DNA from: Dasypus novemcinctus
Lineage: Eukaryota; Chordata; Mammalia; Cingulata; Dasypodidae
Assembly (NCBI RefSeq): GCF_030445035.2
Contig: NC_080677.1
Span: 114,259,263 to 114,323,262, forward strand
DNA length: 64,000 nucleotides
Direction: 5' to 3'
Shown here: positions 11,273 through 22,200 of the stretch, piece by piece
Position numbering within the stretch: position 1 is the first letter of the stretch
Layout: every line of letters begins with the position of its first letter
Made by a program: the position numbers and the translations under genes
Notes under the pieces: model-generated
What the model saw: the letters and a program-made list of their open reading frames with translations, nothing else
Databases searched by the model: none
Told to the model about the DNA's origin: nothing

Positions 11273-13420
11273 CTGCAGAGTAGAAGAAACCGCAGAGACA
11301 ACAGACGTATTTTATTTCCCTAATGTGCTAAGTTGTTGGTCCGTGACACAGAACATATCCAGGAATGACCTGAAGCCTGTGTGTGACCAGGCCAGGCAGC
11401 GCTCCCCCGATCAGTGTCCACCCAGCCTCTCCTCGCCCTCCTCTGCCCCGACCTACTACCTCGTCGCTGCTCTTGAAGAAATCAGGACTTGGGAGAGATG
11501 GGGGCAGGGGCATGAGGAATAGCTGAGTAGAAAAGAAAAACAGGAAAAGCAGGGTGAAAGAACAAGGCACGCAGGACAGAGATGAAAAGCCTGACTTTAT
11601 GCCCAAGCTCTGCCACCTATTAGCTATGTAGCTAATGGAAACTGAGTCTAAATTTCTTCATCAGTAAAACTGGGAGAATAATATCTGAAATACCTCTATC
11701 ACTGGGGTATTGTAAGGATTAGATGAGATAGTGTATGTATAAACTAAAAAGTACTACACAACTATGGGGGTACGATTGTTATTATTACTATTATTGTAGG
11801 AAGTCAGGAAATGTCAGTGGCATTCTAAGAACAGTGGTTAAAAAGTCATCTCACCTGACTGAGCTCCTTCAGGAAACACAAAGGATTTAACACATTGATG
11901 TCCACACACACTAGCCATCTCCAAACACGGAAGGGGCTCCCCGCCGCACACCCACAGCCTCACCACACATCTTTCCCCAAATGCTTGCTAAGTGTATACC
12001 TCACGTGTGGAGAGGCCAAGGAGAGCATGACAGAAGAGATAAGCAGAGGGGCGGGAGGAGGAAGCAGCGCAACAGGGCAGGGTGTCTTTCAGTAACTTTA
12101 ACCAAGAGCCTAGTTTCTGCCCCTGAGGAGTTTACCTCAATCAGGATCCCCAGAGCGACATCTACTATTTCAGCTTCATTCATGCAGTACACAGTCTTGA
12201 GTGCAGGAAACCTGAAACAAGAGACATGAAGCCACAGATGAGGACAGACAGGTCCCAGGGCTCACGAGGAAGAAAATGAGATGAGAACGGCATGGCAGGG
12301 CCTTCCAAACAGGAGAGCAAAGGCAGCGCCAGGGAGCTGAGGGGTGCCCTCGGGGCAGCAGCAGGACTGTGTATCCCGGGAATCCCGTGACTGGCACGGA
12401 GGCTTCCGGAGGCAATACTGAGGGGCTTTCCACACTCAGCCCGGTCTCCATGAAGATCTGGAAATAGGGAATGAAGGCTGGCTCCGGAGAGTCAAATTGT
12501 GAAATGCACACAAAGAATCAGAGCTGATGTAGACAGACCACTGGGATGAGATCTGACAAACTTACCTGAATGCACTAACACATTTATTGAAAGACTGCCT
12601 CTGCCAGAGAGGGAAGGTTGGTCAATTAAGAAAATGTAGAAGAGAGAGAGCCAGAGAAGGGGACCGAGTGTTCAGCATCTTGTCTAGAACAGCGGGTGTC
12701 CTGGCCCAGCCTGAGGTAGGCCATACAGTAGAGACATCCCCAAGGTGGCAGCAGCCGCTTCCCACTTGATGGCGGCGACCTGAAGACCCCAGCAATTACC
12801 ATCAACTAACCCCCCCACACACACCAGCTTCTGATTTCATGCTGGTGCAGCAACTTGCAGCTTATGTGCTCTTCCTTGAAGATCTCTCTGCAGGAAGACG
12901 GTGCACCAGGCAGGAGACTGGAATATCTGGGACACTTATCCTGCCCACTTGATGCTGCAAATGAGCATTCAGGGATTCTGGACAACTGGCATCAGAGGGC
13001 TCAGCTAATGTGTGCACAACCCTGAGAGGTGGTGCCACTACCTGTGCTGACAAATCAGGAACCCGAATGGCCAAGAATTCACCAACATGGAGACAGAAGT
13101 GGGCGCCTGAGGGGACAATCCATGTGCCTCCAGCAGTCTCCGCACTTCATCAGAGCTCAGTAGACACCGGGCATTTGGCCAACACCGCAAGTTCCAGCCC
13201 TGGCAACTGTGAGGTCCCCAAATCCTCCCCCTGCTCCACCCTTGATTTCCCCCAGGAGATCCCTGGCTCAGACACTGTCCCACCTTGCTGCTGCCACCAT
13301 CACTGCTGCCATTCTCCTCCTTTTAGGGGTCTTCTCCATCACCACTCTCTTATCAGCCACCTGGGTGGTCATCCATGTGGGAAGGACCCTCTTTTTATCC
13401 CCAGATTTTAAGGCTTCCAT
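11039..13420 (-). CDS. CYREN: Cell cycle regulator of NHEJ (CYREN/MRI), three coding exons
   Basis: Coding segments are 13284-13420, 12136-12211 and 11039-11272. They join in phase (phases 2 and 0) to 447 bp, 148 residues plus stop; human is 157 aa as I recall. The protein binds Ku70/Ku80 and restrains or modulates non-homologous end joining in the nucleus. The N-terminal APLF-type Ku-binding motif is visible as 'RVLPTWMTTQV' (about residues 11-21), followed by a basic stretch. The central 'TVYCMNEAEIVDVALGILIE' is nearly invariant. The C-terminal XLF-type motif ends 'VLKYVREIFFS' after an acidic run, with a Ser/Pro/Glu-rich, poorly conserved linker between. The start at 13420 has G at -3 and G at +4. 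The frame is open upstream within exon 2 but has no earlier ATG there. The gene converges on TMEM140. Its CpG-island promoter lies 1.5-2 kb upstream. Confidence 0.93.
11600..11790 (+). repeat. MIR SINE fragment in CYREN intron
   Basis: The words 'TTCTTCATCAGTAAAACTGG' and 'GTAAGGATTAGATGAGATAG' follow the forward MIR 3' half. Confidence 0.65.
12136..12211 (-). CDS. CYREN: CYREN exon 3
   Basis: A 76-bp exon bounded by TTGTTTCAG and GAG|GTAAAC. It completes the Arg codon begun in exon 2, then encodes 'FPALKTVYCMNEAEIVDVAL' and 'GILIE'. It ends in phase 0. Confidence 0.93.
12212..13283 (-). other. CYREN: CYREN intron 2
   Basis: A 1.07-kb GT-AG intron. I see no repeat or other feature in it beyond a short C-rich patch near 12810. 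Confidence 0.8.
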
Positions 13421-13556
13421 CTCTAAGACTTTCGTAAAGAGGTCTGAGGGCCCAATGTTAAGGGCTTGCTTTCCTATTTCAGAACAGCAAATCCTGCTCT
13501 TGTCACACCAGGAATTGTAGACCTGTTTGATCTGAAGGGGTTTCAATTCCGAATTC
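13284..13556 (-). CDS. CYREN: CYREN exon 2 (first coding exon)
   Basis: The acceptor is a strong pyrimidine run ending TTTTTAG at 13557-13558, and the donor is GCAAG|GTGGGA at 13283. Coding starts at 13420 and ends in phase 2 after 'MAAVMVAAA'. It carries the N-terminal Ku-binding motif. The 136 nt before the ATG are 5' UTR but stay open in the same frame. Confidence 0.9.
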
Positions 13557-15100
13557 CTAAAAGGAAGAACAAAGCCCAATGAATTCTAACAAGTTAGACT
13601 CCTTTCAGTCACAATTACTGGGCAGTGCAGACCAGAGGTGACCCAGAGTGTGAGCAGGGCCCAGGAAACCCAGGGCAGCCATGCCATGCACAGGTATCAA
13701 GCGTAGGCCAGATGGACTGGGAGAGCCAAAGCCCTCCAACCTGTCCCAGTGCCCAGGATCCACCCGTGCAGCCAGGCCAACCAGAAATGTCTATGGCCTC
13801 TACAATGAGCCTATCAGCAGGGTGGGGGTGACACGCAGAAAGGAGCACCTTCCCAGGAGAAAGGAACCAGTCTTCTAATATCTCCCTCTCCATGCCACCC
13901 CAGATACTCAGGGTGCCCAGTCTGCCCCACCCTCAAAATATCTCTCAGTGATTCTTCTTCTCCCCTACTCCAGGCTTCTCACAGCCTCTCTCTTGGCTTG
14001 GATATCTGGTCATTTTGATCCATGACAAGTTTTCATTGGCCAACACCCCATTCCTTAATCCCAGAAATACTTTTGGCTGGTCAAATTTTAATCAGCAGTA
14101 GGGAATGGAGACCAGAACTGTGCCTAATTCCCCTGATCTGCAAAATCCGGAATGGGGCCCCTGTGCAACCTCTGATCTGATAACTTGGTCTCCCTTTTCC
14201 CTGGCCCCACTTGACACCACCCCAGTCCCTGAATCCTGAAGCTCAGCCCCAAACTTGAGCAAAGGGGCTGTGAGTCAAAGGGTCCAGGTTTCTACCTTCC
14301 ACGTAAGAATCAACTCAGAAAGAGGCCCAGGGCTCCGGCCTTAGGAGGATCTTACTGGAGCAGAGGTTTGCCTAGAAAAAGGCAGGCAGGGTAACATGAA
14401 ATTCCTTTCTGAGCAATAATGTACAATTTATTGCTTATCCATTAGGGTTGTTTACAAATTTGGTTTAAAAAAAATTGGCAGGACATCTTCCTAGTCTGTG
14501 GCCACAGAGAACAGACCTTTCCCAGCTTACCTTCTTTTCTGTCCATAATTCAGGCAGTGATAATTGCCGCCACCTCCCTCCCCCAATCATTTAATGAGTG
14601 CTACCAAGGAAAAGAAATCACAAGCATGTGCTGCAATCTAGGCCTACAGAAATCTGACCCTGTGGTAGATATTAAATCCATTTTACAAACACAAACTGAC
14701 TTCATAATTTGCACAAGGTCACAAGAAAAGTTAGAAAGCAGCCAGCCAAGATGTGCAACCAGGTCCAAGGGACTCCAAATTCTGGGCCTAACTAGTTCAC
14801 TGCCCTGCTCCCAAAAGGCCGGCAGCAGGGTCTTTGAGAAATGGGTCATCTGGAGCTCAGGGCTCAGAGGATGCCGACCTGAGAAAATCTAACCCAAAGT
14901 CTCTCATTATTTGGATGAAAACTGAGGCCCCGCAAGAACGTGACTTGTCCGGAATTCCCCATCCATATACCGCTGCTCATTATTTGGGGCACTTCCTTCA
15001 CACCAGGCGAGATGGGTGCCCACAGCCTGTGGGAGGGCGGGAGAGACCAGCGATTTGGAGAAGGGAAAACGGAGGTAAAACAGCCCCCTGGAGCCTCGCT
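13557..15100 (-). other. CYREN: CYREN intron 1 (right-hand limit uncertain)
   Basis: This is non-coding sequence between exon 2 and the CpG island. A degraded MIR-like block in reverse orientation is visible at about 14600-14770 ('CATTTTACAAACACAAACTG', 'GCACAAGGTCACAAG'). The rest looks unique. The exon 1 donor is not certain; AA|GTAAAG at 15268 is one candidate. Confidence 0.6.
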
Positions 15101-15109
15101 GGATGGCCC

Positions 15110-15647
15110 AACTACAGCTATGCGAAGAGGCGAGAACGGGCCATACCCGATGACTTCCACCAGCGGAGGGGCGGCCACCCCGCCCCCGCCCCGAGGCCGG
15201 TCTCCTCCGCGGACGGGGGCCGTGCAGCCCCGGCTTGGCGCTCCTCCAGCCAAGCGCACTTGCTTTACTTCTCTCCCGGATTTTCGGCCACTTTGTCTTG
15301 CGCCTCCTTCTTGGCTTCCGGAGCGGGGCCGGAACGACGCGATCTGGGTGGGGGATGGAGAGGAAGGTGGGTTCGCGGCGGTTCTGGGGACCCGCGCCCT
15401 GGCCGGATCGCGGAGCCCTGAGACCAGGTCCCGCGCGGCCTCCGCACTTCCGGGTTCCGGGCCGGCTCGCGCAGGGAGCGCCCCCTGCGGGCGGCCCGGG
15501 CTCGGCGCACGCCACGCCACGCCAGCCTGACACCACCAGGCTGACACCCGAGAGGCCACCTCCCCGTGCTCCGTCTCTAAACACGGCCTGCTTGAGGATC
15601 GCCTTCGGACTTTGTGGAAGTGTCAATGCCCGGGCCCGCTGAGTCAG
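15110..15647 (-). promoter_or_regulatory. CYREN: CpG island, probable CYREN promoter and exon 1
   Basis: The stretch is GC-rich with many CpG dinucleotides, unlike its surroundings. Read on the minus strand it has a full ETS/GABP-type site CCGGAAGTG (15445-15453) and a second CCGGAAG (15315-15321), typical of TATA-less housekeeping promoters. A TGAGTCAG AP-1/MARE-like site lies at its edge (15640-15647). The position upstream of CYREN exon 2 supports it as that gene's promoter; exon 1 would be non-coding. Open frames of about 200 codons on both strands here are GC artefacts. Confidence 0.75.
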
Positions 15648-15649
15648 AA

Positions 15650-18600
15650 GAGGGGGGAGAGTAGTCTGTATTTTTTAAGTTCCGCCAGGGATTCCCCTCG
15701 GATGCAGAAAGAGAAATTAAAGCTTCTGCTCACATCTTAAAGTAAGAAAAGCAGCGTTTACTAGTATTTAATATTCTTGTTAGCGGCTGAGGAGGTCCCA
15801 CAAAGCTGCCCAGGTGTCCTCGCTGTCAGCCTGATGCTGAGCACTGCAGTTTACACGTGGAATCTAAGCCTGGTTTTAATTAAAACCCTCACAGCTTAAC
15901 GCAGTCTAAAAGAGGCCAGGGTGGGGAGGAGGAAACGGCTGAAGACAAGACTAAAACTGTCAAGATAAGCAGTCACAAGTGAACCTTTTCCTACCACATT
16001 TTGAGGTTAAAAAAAAAAAAAAAATCAGAACTGACATGGTCAGCCCCCAAAATGTGAAATAATCAAGACATCTATTTGAAATGCGGATATACAAAGAATC
16101 AGCTAATGTTAAAATAACTGATTATCCACATAGTAGAGGTGCGTGATAGGGGTGCTTGATCCAGATTGGAGACCCTTCCTGAAAGTTGGAGTTTTCCCTC
16201 CCAGCTGAGTGGTGACTCTGGCTTGCCAAAGCACTGTTTCACCTCCTACTGAATAGTAATCCTCAATTCCTGGGAAGTATGTTGAGCAGACAAAGTCCCC
16301 CACTTTATAGTTTAAATAATTCAAGGCTCAAGGAGCTAAATCAAAGGATTCAGTTTACTAAACCAACCTGGCAGACACGGGTCAGTTTAGTTGCTGGTTG
16401 AACAAGGCTCTGCCTCCAGGAGGACAACCCACATGCCAGGACCCTGTGCCTCCTCTTAGACAATACTGAGTAACTGATCTCTAGGGTCCTGGGCTCTGGG
16501 ACAAGTGTGAGCCAGGACAAACCCAGGTCTCTTTGGGCTGGGGTGGAGTAGCATCATTTTATGTTATAACTAAAGGGACAGAAAATAGTTGGTAGTGATA
16601 GAAGCACCCCCTCCAAATTCCCCTCCAAAAACCTCTTCCCACTGAAAAGTGAGCTCTGAAGAGCAGAACCCCTGAGGCTGCAACAGTGTCCTAAGAGAAG
16701 GGAACCCAAGCAGGGGTAAGAAACCAGGCAGCTGTGCGATATGGATGGGTTGGAGTCAAATCCTCAAGGGTTCTAAGTACCATGCTAAAGGGGGCAGGTT
16801 AGAGCCTTGAAGCAGGCTGGGCTCGGGCAGACAGGTAACTGGCATGCAGGAAATGACCCTTGGGCCTCTCAGGAGAGCCCAGACCAGAGTGCCAGGTCAG
16901 CCCTTGGGCAGACAGGTGCAGAGGAGAGGACTGCGTCTGCAGGTCTGGAGGGCTGGGACTTGGCTGGACTTCCAGCCTGATAGCCTTCTTTTGTGCTGCC
17001 CTCATCTGAGATAATGAGTCTTGGCTTGCGTTCCTGCAGAGATGCCAGACAGGGATTTGGAAAAGGAGGTAATTTTGAGTTGTGATATGCAGTATGTGAG
17101 GAGGAAGAGTGCAGCTTGGAGGGGATGGGGTGGGACAGGGAGGAGCACCAAGGAGTTGACCTATGGTTGGACAGTGGCTGGTGACATGCTGAAGGAACAC
17201 TGAGGTGAAGGTAAGGGAGTGGCAGGCCAGGAGCGTGCAGGCTGCCCGCAGCATGTATTAACCTATATTTGCTCATTTCAAACGATCAAATATTTATGGT
17301 GTTCTATTTTGTGTTTTTAGGCAGCATCAAAGTGTCATGTAATCTCCTCGAGCCCCCTACCCCTGGCAGAGCCTCAATCATTATCTGTCAGCCAAGCTCA
17401 AAATAAGAGGGAGGTGGGTGTTCAGCCAGGAGCATAGAGGAAAATGAGAAGAGACCAGCTTTTAAAGTGTTGTTTCTCTGCAATCTGACATTTCTGCCAG
17501 CTGTGGAGACTGTATTAAGAAGAGAAAATGGGTAGGAAAAGAGTGAAACTTTGAGAGAGAGGGAAACTATGAATTATCTCAGGCAAGTGAAACATGACCA
17601 CTTTTTAAATGTCTACAGAATCCCTGGCAGAGATAAATCAGGCTGCTGTTTCAATGAAGAAGGGACAAATGATAAATGGAAAACAGTGTTGGTTTTCTTC
17701 ATTCAAAGCTTGTGTAACTACTCTTTGGTGTTTTGTGTTCTCTCATAGTTGAGGCACATAAATACCTACTCTACTCCCATCCCTCTCCACCAATTCCCAG
17801 CAGGGTTAATATCAATTCTTGGTACCTTCGTAAAATTAGGTATCTAGGGGTATCTCCATTCCAGAAGTAGGCTAGAACCAAAAGAGACTCTAAAACAACT
17901 GTCCCAAGCAGTTGATGGCAGCAGCCTTCCCTAGCTCAGTGACAAGGCTGTCCCTGCCAATGTCAGAGCCCAAGGTGAGGCCTGGTGTCAAAAGATGTGC
18001 CTCTCCTGCCTCAGCTATGGAATGCAGGAGGAACAAGGGGAGTGGTTCTCTCAAACCCCCCCTCACTTCATGGAGGACCTGCCTTTTCAAGGGCCCATTC
18101 CAGGGGGGAGCAGGGCAGGCACAAGCAGTGGACACCACTGAATGAGACTCTCCTTGAGCCACAGCTAGAATGGCCTGAACCCCAAGTTCCAGCCCCAGTT
18201 CCTCGACTGCGCTGCTGTTTCCTCTCACCATTTACCAGCAAAGGGCCCAAGCACCTGGGTCCACTCAACTTCAGGGACATGAAGCTGAAAGAATGAGAGG
18301 GGTGACCAAATGAAAGGGAACTGGCAGCCACCCCAGATGGAAAGGCACCACCAGGAGCAGAGGCCTCATCCCTGCCCTTATCCCGGGAAGCCTCTGTAAC
18401 CAAAGCTGCCACCTTATCAGGGAAGAGAAAGAAAACCGGACTTGACTTGAACCCCGAGAACACAGAAATGGCAAAAACCTTAGCTACCCAGTGGAGTAGA
18501 AGAGACGGCTATGGGCCCAAGCCCAATTTCAACAAGGCAACACACCAACCTGCTGATGAGGCATAGCTCCATGCCCAGGGTCGCTAAGAGCTGGGGTGCA

Positions 18601-19100
18601 GCACCTAAGGCAGGGAGTCCATCCCTAGGGAGCCTCAGCTCACAGCTGAACATCACCAGGGCAAAGGGAGACACTGCTACAAACAGACATCTTAGGAAGA
18701 GACACAGGCAGACTGTGAGAGAGTTAACTTTTTTAAAAAGAAGAAAAATGAGCAAATATATACAAAATACTATTAATCTCTCCTGGGCCAACAGAGCAGC
18801 CGTCGCAATGTTGCTTCTTTCTTCCTAAGTTTCCATGGTACAAGGTGACCCCTGGCAGTCTGGTGTGCACTTCTGGTGGAGCCCAGGATGCAGTCTCTGG
18901 GGAGCATGTGCCACTTGCTCCATGTGGCTCTCCATTCTGGTCACCGCAGCCGGACAGTGTCCCAAGCCCACTGGACAGTCTTTCCCTGAAGATGCCCCAC
19001 ACTGCTAGAGAGCAGGGACAGAGGCCTCCTTCTCTTCCTGTCTTGTCTCTCCTACCCCCCAAGATAATACTGCTTCCTCAGGTCCCACGGGCAGGTCAAA
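15650..19100. other. Spacer between CYREN promoter and WDR91 stop; includes WDR91 3' UTR
   Basis: There is no coding exon and few repeats, only a poly-A run at 16009-16024. The WDR91 3' UTR must occupy part of it on the minus strand, but I found no canonical AATAAA on that strand, so its end cannot be placed. Several 60-130-codon open frames on both strands have no recognisable product. Confidence 0.5.
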
Positions 19101-19265
19101 TCAGGATTTATGGGCCAGGAGAGTGGTCAGCTTGATTTTGCCATCCATGGAGGCGGTGAGGCAGGTCCCACAGTCCATGGCTGTGCTCCAGTCCACGGTG
19201 ACCACGGGGGCTCGGTGGCCACCCAGGCTCAAGCAGCTCTCCAGCACCTTCTCATCCCTGCCCAG
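19101..19265 (-). CDS. WDR91: WDR91 exon 15 (last coding exon)
   Basis: 165 bp including TGA, residues 694-747. It carries the final propeller strands '[20 protein letters not shown]' and '[16 protein letters not shown]'. Acceptor CCTCTTGCAG. Confidence 0.97.
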   Translation of the reverse strand: MGRDEKVLESCLSLGGHRAPVVTVDWSTAMDCGTCLTASMDGKIKLTTLLAHKS

Positions 19266-22200
19266 CTGCAAGAGGACAAGAGATAGAGGAGGCATCAGTG
19301 GACACCACTTACAAAACATACTGATGGGAGTGGCCAGACTGCCCCTGCGTGGGGGCTGCCACCAAAACCTGAGGCGCGCCCGGGTATACACGTGCCCACC
19401 TTTCCAGAGGTCTGTTTAATTTCTAAACTAGAAAATTCTTCCATTTTCCTGACTATAGTTGTCTTTCACCTTAAGTAGAAAACAAACTCCACAATGTAAA
19501 GTTCCTTAAAAGACAGAATTTTCTCTGCTCCCTTTAACTTGCTGTGGGCCAGTATCTCCTGACCTCACCCAGTTTTTTCTTAAAACATTTTTTCTCACTA
19601 TCTGACATCATATTCTTTATCTATTTGTGTAATGTTTGCCTCACCCAGGGACTTCAAGCTCCAGGAGGGCAGGGCCTTGGAAAATTCTCCCCCGCGGGGT
19701 GACCAGTCTGCAGCCCCCAGCACAGCACCGGGCACAGGAGGCCACGGCTAATAAGTAAACATCCACGCTCTTCCATCCCACCAGCAGCAGCTATCCAGGC
19801 CTCATGTGCACATGTGGTGACAGTGAGAAGGTAATAAGGAAGGGAAAACCACGGAGCAGCCTGAGTGACCATCAATACACTAGACAGAGCATCTGCCAGC
19901 AAGAGATGGGGTAGTCAGCCTTCACAGAGGAAACATAAATTAAACTGATTACAGATTGTAAAAATGGGACCTGAATCTCATTATATATCCCTTAAGTAAT
20001 TAGATGCCAGTATTGAGATTTAAGAAATTATGCAGAGGAAAAACTTTTAACCCTTTCATTGGTTATAAAGCAAGTCTAGCTACAAATCACAAAAACTGAC
20101 CAGATCAAATGACAAAGGACAAGGGCCACACAGGCTACATGATTTAAAATACATACATACACACACACACATCATATTCATATGGAGAGTGAAGTACAGC
20201 CTAGCTAAAACTCAACCAAAATGAATCTTTAGATAATAAAACTACATCTTGTAGACAGAAAGGTTTTACAGTATCTCCCAACACCCGGGAGAAATCATGG
20301 AGCTAATTTTTAAGGAGAGGGCAAAAAATACCAAAATAATCATCATCCATCATCTATAGAAAAGAGCCTACTGATGGTAAACGCAGATTTCAACAAGCCG
20401 TGCTTAGGTCCACAATCTCGAAGGCTCCTTATCTGCCACCTCAGCAGTCGAGACCCACCCACTCACTCATCTCCACAGGAAGGGCCTCCCTTGGGCCTAT
20501 CTCCTCAAACCCACCTGGAAGGTCTCGTTCATCTATGCCCATGTGGGACCCCACGTACTAACCAAGGGCCTGCCTTCCTCCCCCATTTACTCCTCATATA
20601 TCAAAGGCCTTGATCCTTCTTCCTCTCAGAATGGCTGCCACACTCAGTGTCTCCAGCTAAACACTGAATGGTTCCCCAGCTGGTGCTTAGGTCCCCTAAT
20701 TTGACTGACAGCCCCAGGAGAGCAGAGATCACACTTTAGATCTTTTTCATGCCTGGTCCAAAGTCAGACACACAACTGCTGTCTGTACATGTGCTATTAA
20801 CTGACTGACAGCCTATGGCAGAGAGAGACACCGGGAGCCCATTAACAGAATAGTCCACCTTGCATGACTCCTCATACCTAGCGACAAAACACTGCCAATC
20901 AGGCAAATAATTAAAAATGAACACTGAGGCTAAGAAGTGAATTCAGGTGGTACCAGAAATATGAGAAATCCTCATCACAGGTCTATTTGATAAATACTAG
21001 TAAAACAGAAAATGGTTACAATTTTATACAAGCTCAAAAGAAAAAACACAGTACAGAAAACTGAGAAGTTCTGACATGAGAATTAAAACAAGTGTGTACA
21101 CTGAAGGACAAAAAAAGATTGAACAACTACACTGTGGTCTGACAAATCACACCCCCAGATTTCTATCTCAACCATGGACTGTTACGTACTTGACCCATGG
21201 GACTGCCAATAAAATAATAAATCTATACTGGAGCAGAGCAACTAAAACAAACAACCTAGCACTTACACATTTCCCAAAGCTTCTCCTTATTTCTTAACAT
21301 TTTTCTATAATAGAGATTATTCCCAAGGAACAGAGGCAGAAAAAAGGGCAGAAATTTGTCAAAGACAGGTACTGGATAAGCAGATGAGGAGGGAATCTCA
21401 GGGTCTGCCCACTGCCCCATGTCTTGTCTGCCTGGGCTGGGAATCAGTCCTATCCCAGGCGTGCAGCCAGAAGGGTGCAGCAGGCTGCCTGACCTGTGTG
21501 AAAGGCGTCTTCCACGGCAGAACAGGTGGGTGCCAGGTACATGCTCGGCCACGGCCCAAATTCCTCCCTGCCCAGCAAGACATCCCTACCCAATTACCTT
21601 GTAGATGATACCCCCTGTGGCAGAACATGTCAGCATGTAATTTCCCTCAGAGTCAAAAGCGAAGAGTCGGCCCCTGGGGACTTGAACCTGCTTATAGCCG
21701 CTATAACCGGACAGCACAAAGGGGCCCGTGGCATCAGAGGGCAGGCCATACTCGGACACCTTCAGGCCACTCTTGTGGATGTTCCACTGGATGAACTGAA
21801 ATCACAAAGCACAACCAGAATGCTCTCTCAGCAGGGCTGACCAAGGGCAAGCCAGGTCACACGCCCATGAGGAAGAGACAGCAAGGACCCTCTAGCAGAC
21901 ATGGGCACGGGCAACACAGCTCTCCCTGCCACAGCGCTGACATCTTTGAAAAGGACTTTAAAGTGCCAGGAACAGAAAAGGGGAGCGGAGTGATGGGTCT
22001 ACAGGAAAGGTAATGGAAAGGTCCCCAGTCCAGCATCTTGCCAACACATTTCAAGCAGTTTTCAGGTTTCTCTGCATGTCAAAGCCCAAAACTTTTCCTC
22101 TCTGGCCTGACTGCAGGAGAGAAAAGGGGTAGGCAACTGCTTGGTCTCTCAAGCAGGGGGAATGCATCAAATGAACTCTTATTACTGCTGTTGCTGTTAT

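Noticed and set aside
10824-11522. A 232-codon plus-strand open frame
   Set aside because: It runs antisense over CYREN exon 4, whose minus-strand frame clearly encodes the known protein and has proper splice sites.
14834-15642. Open frames of 195-239 codons on both strands
   Set aside because: They overlap each other in several frames within a CpG island, which is expected from stop-poor GC-rich DNA. No recognisable protein.
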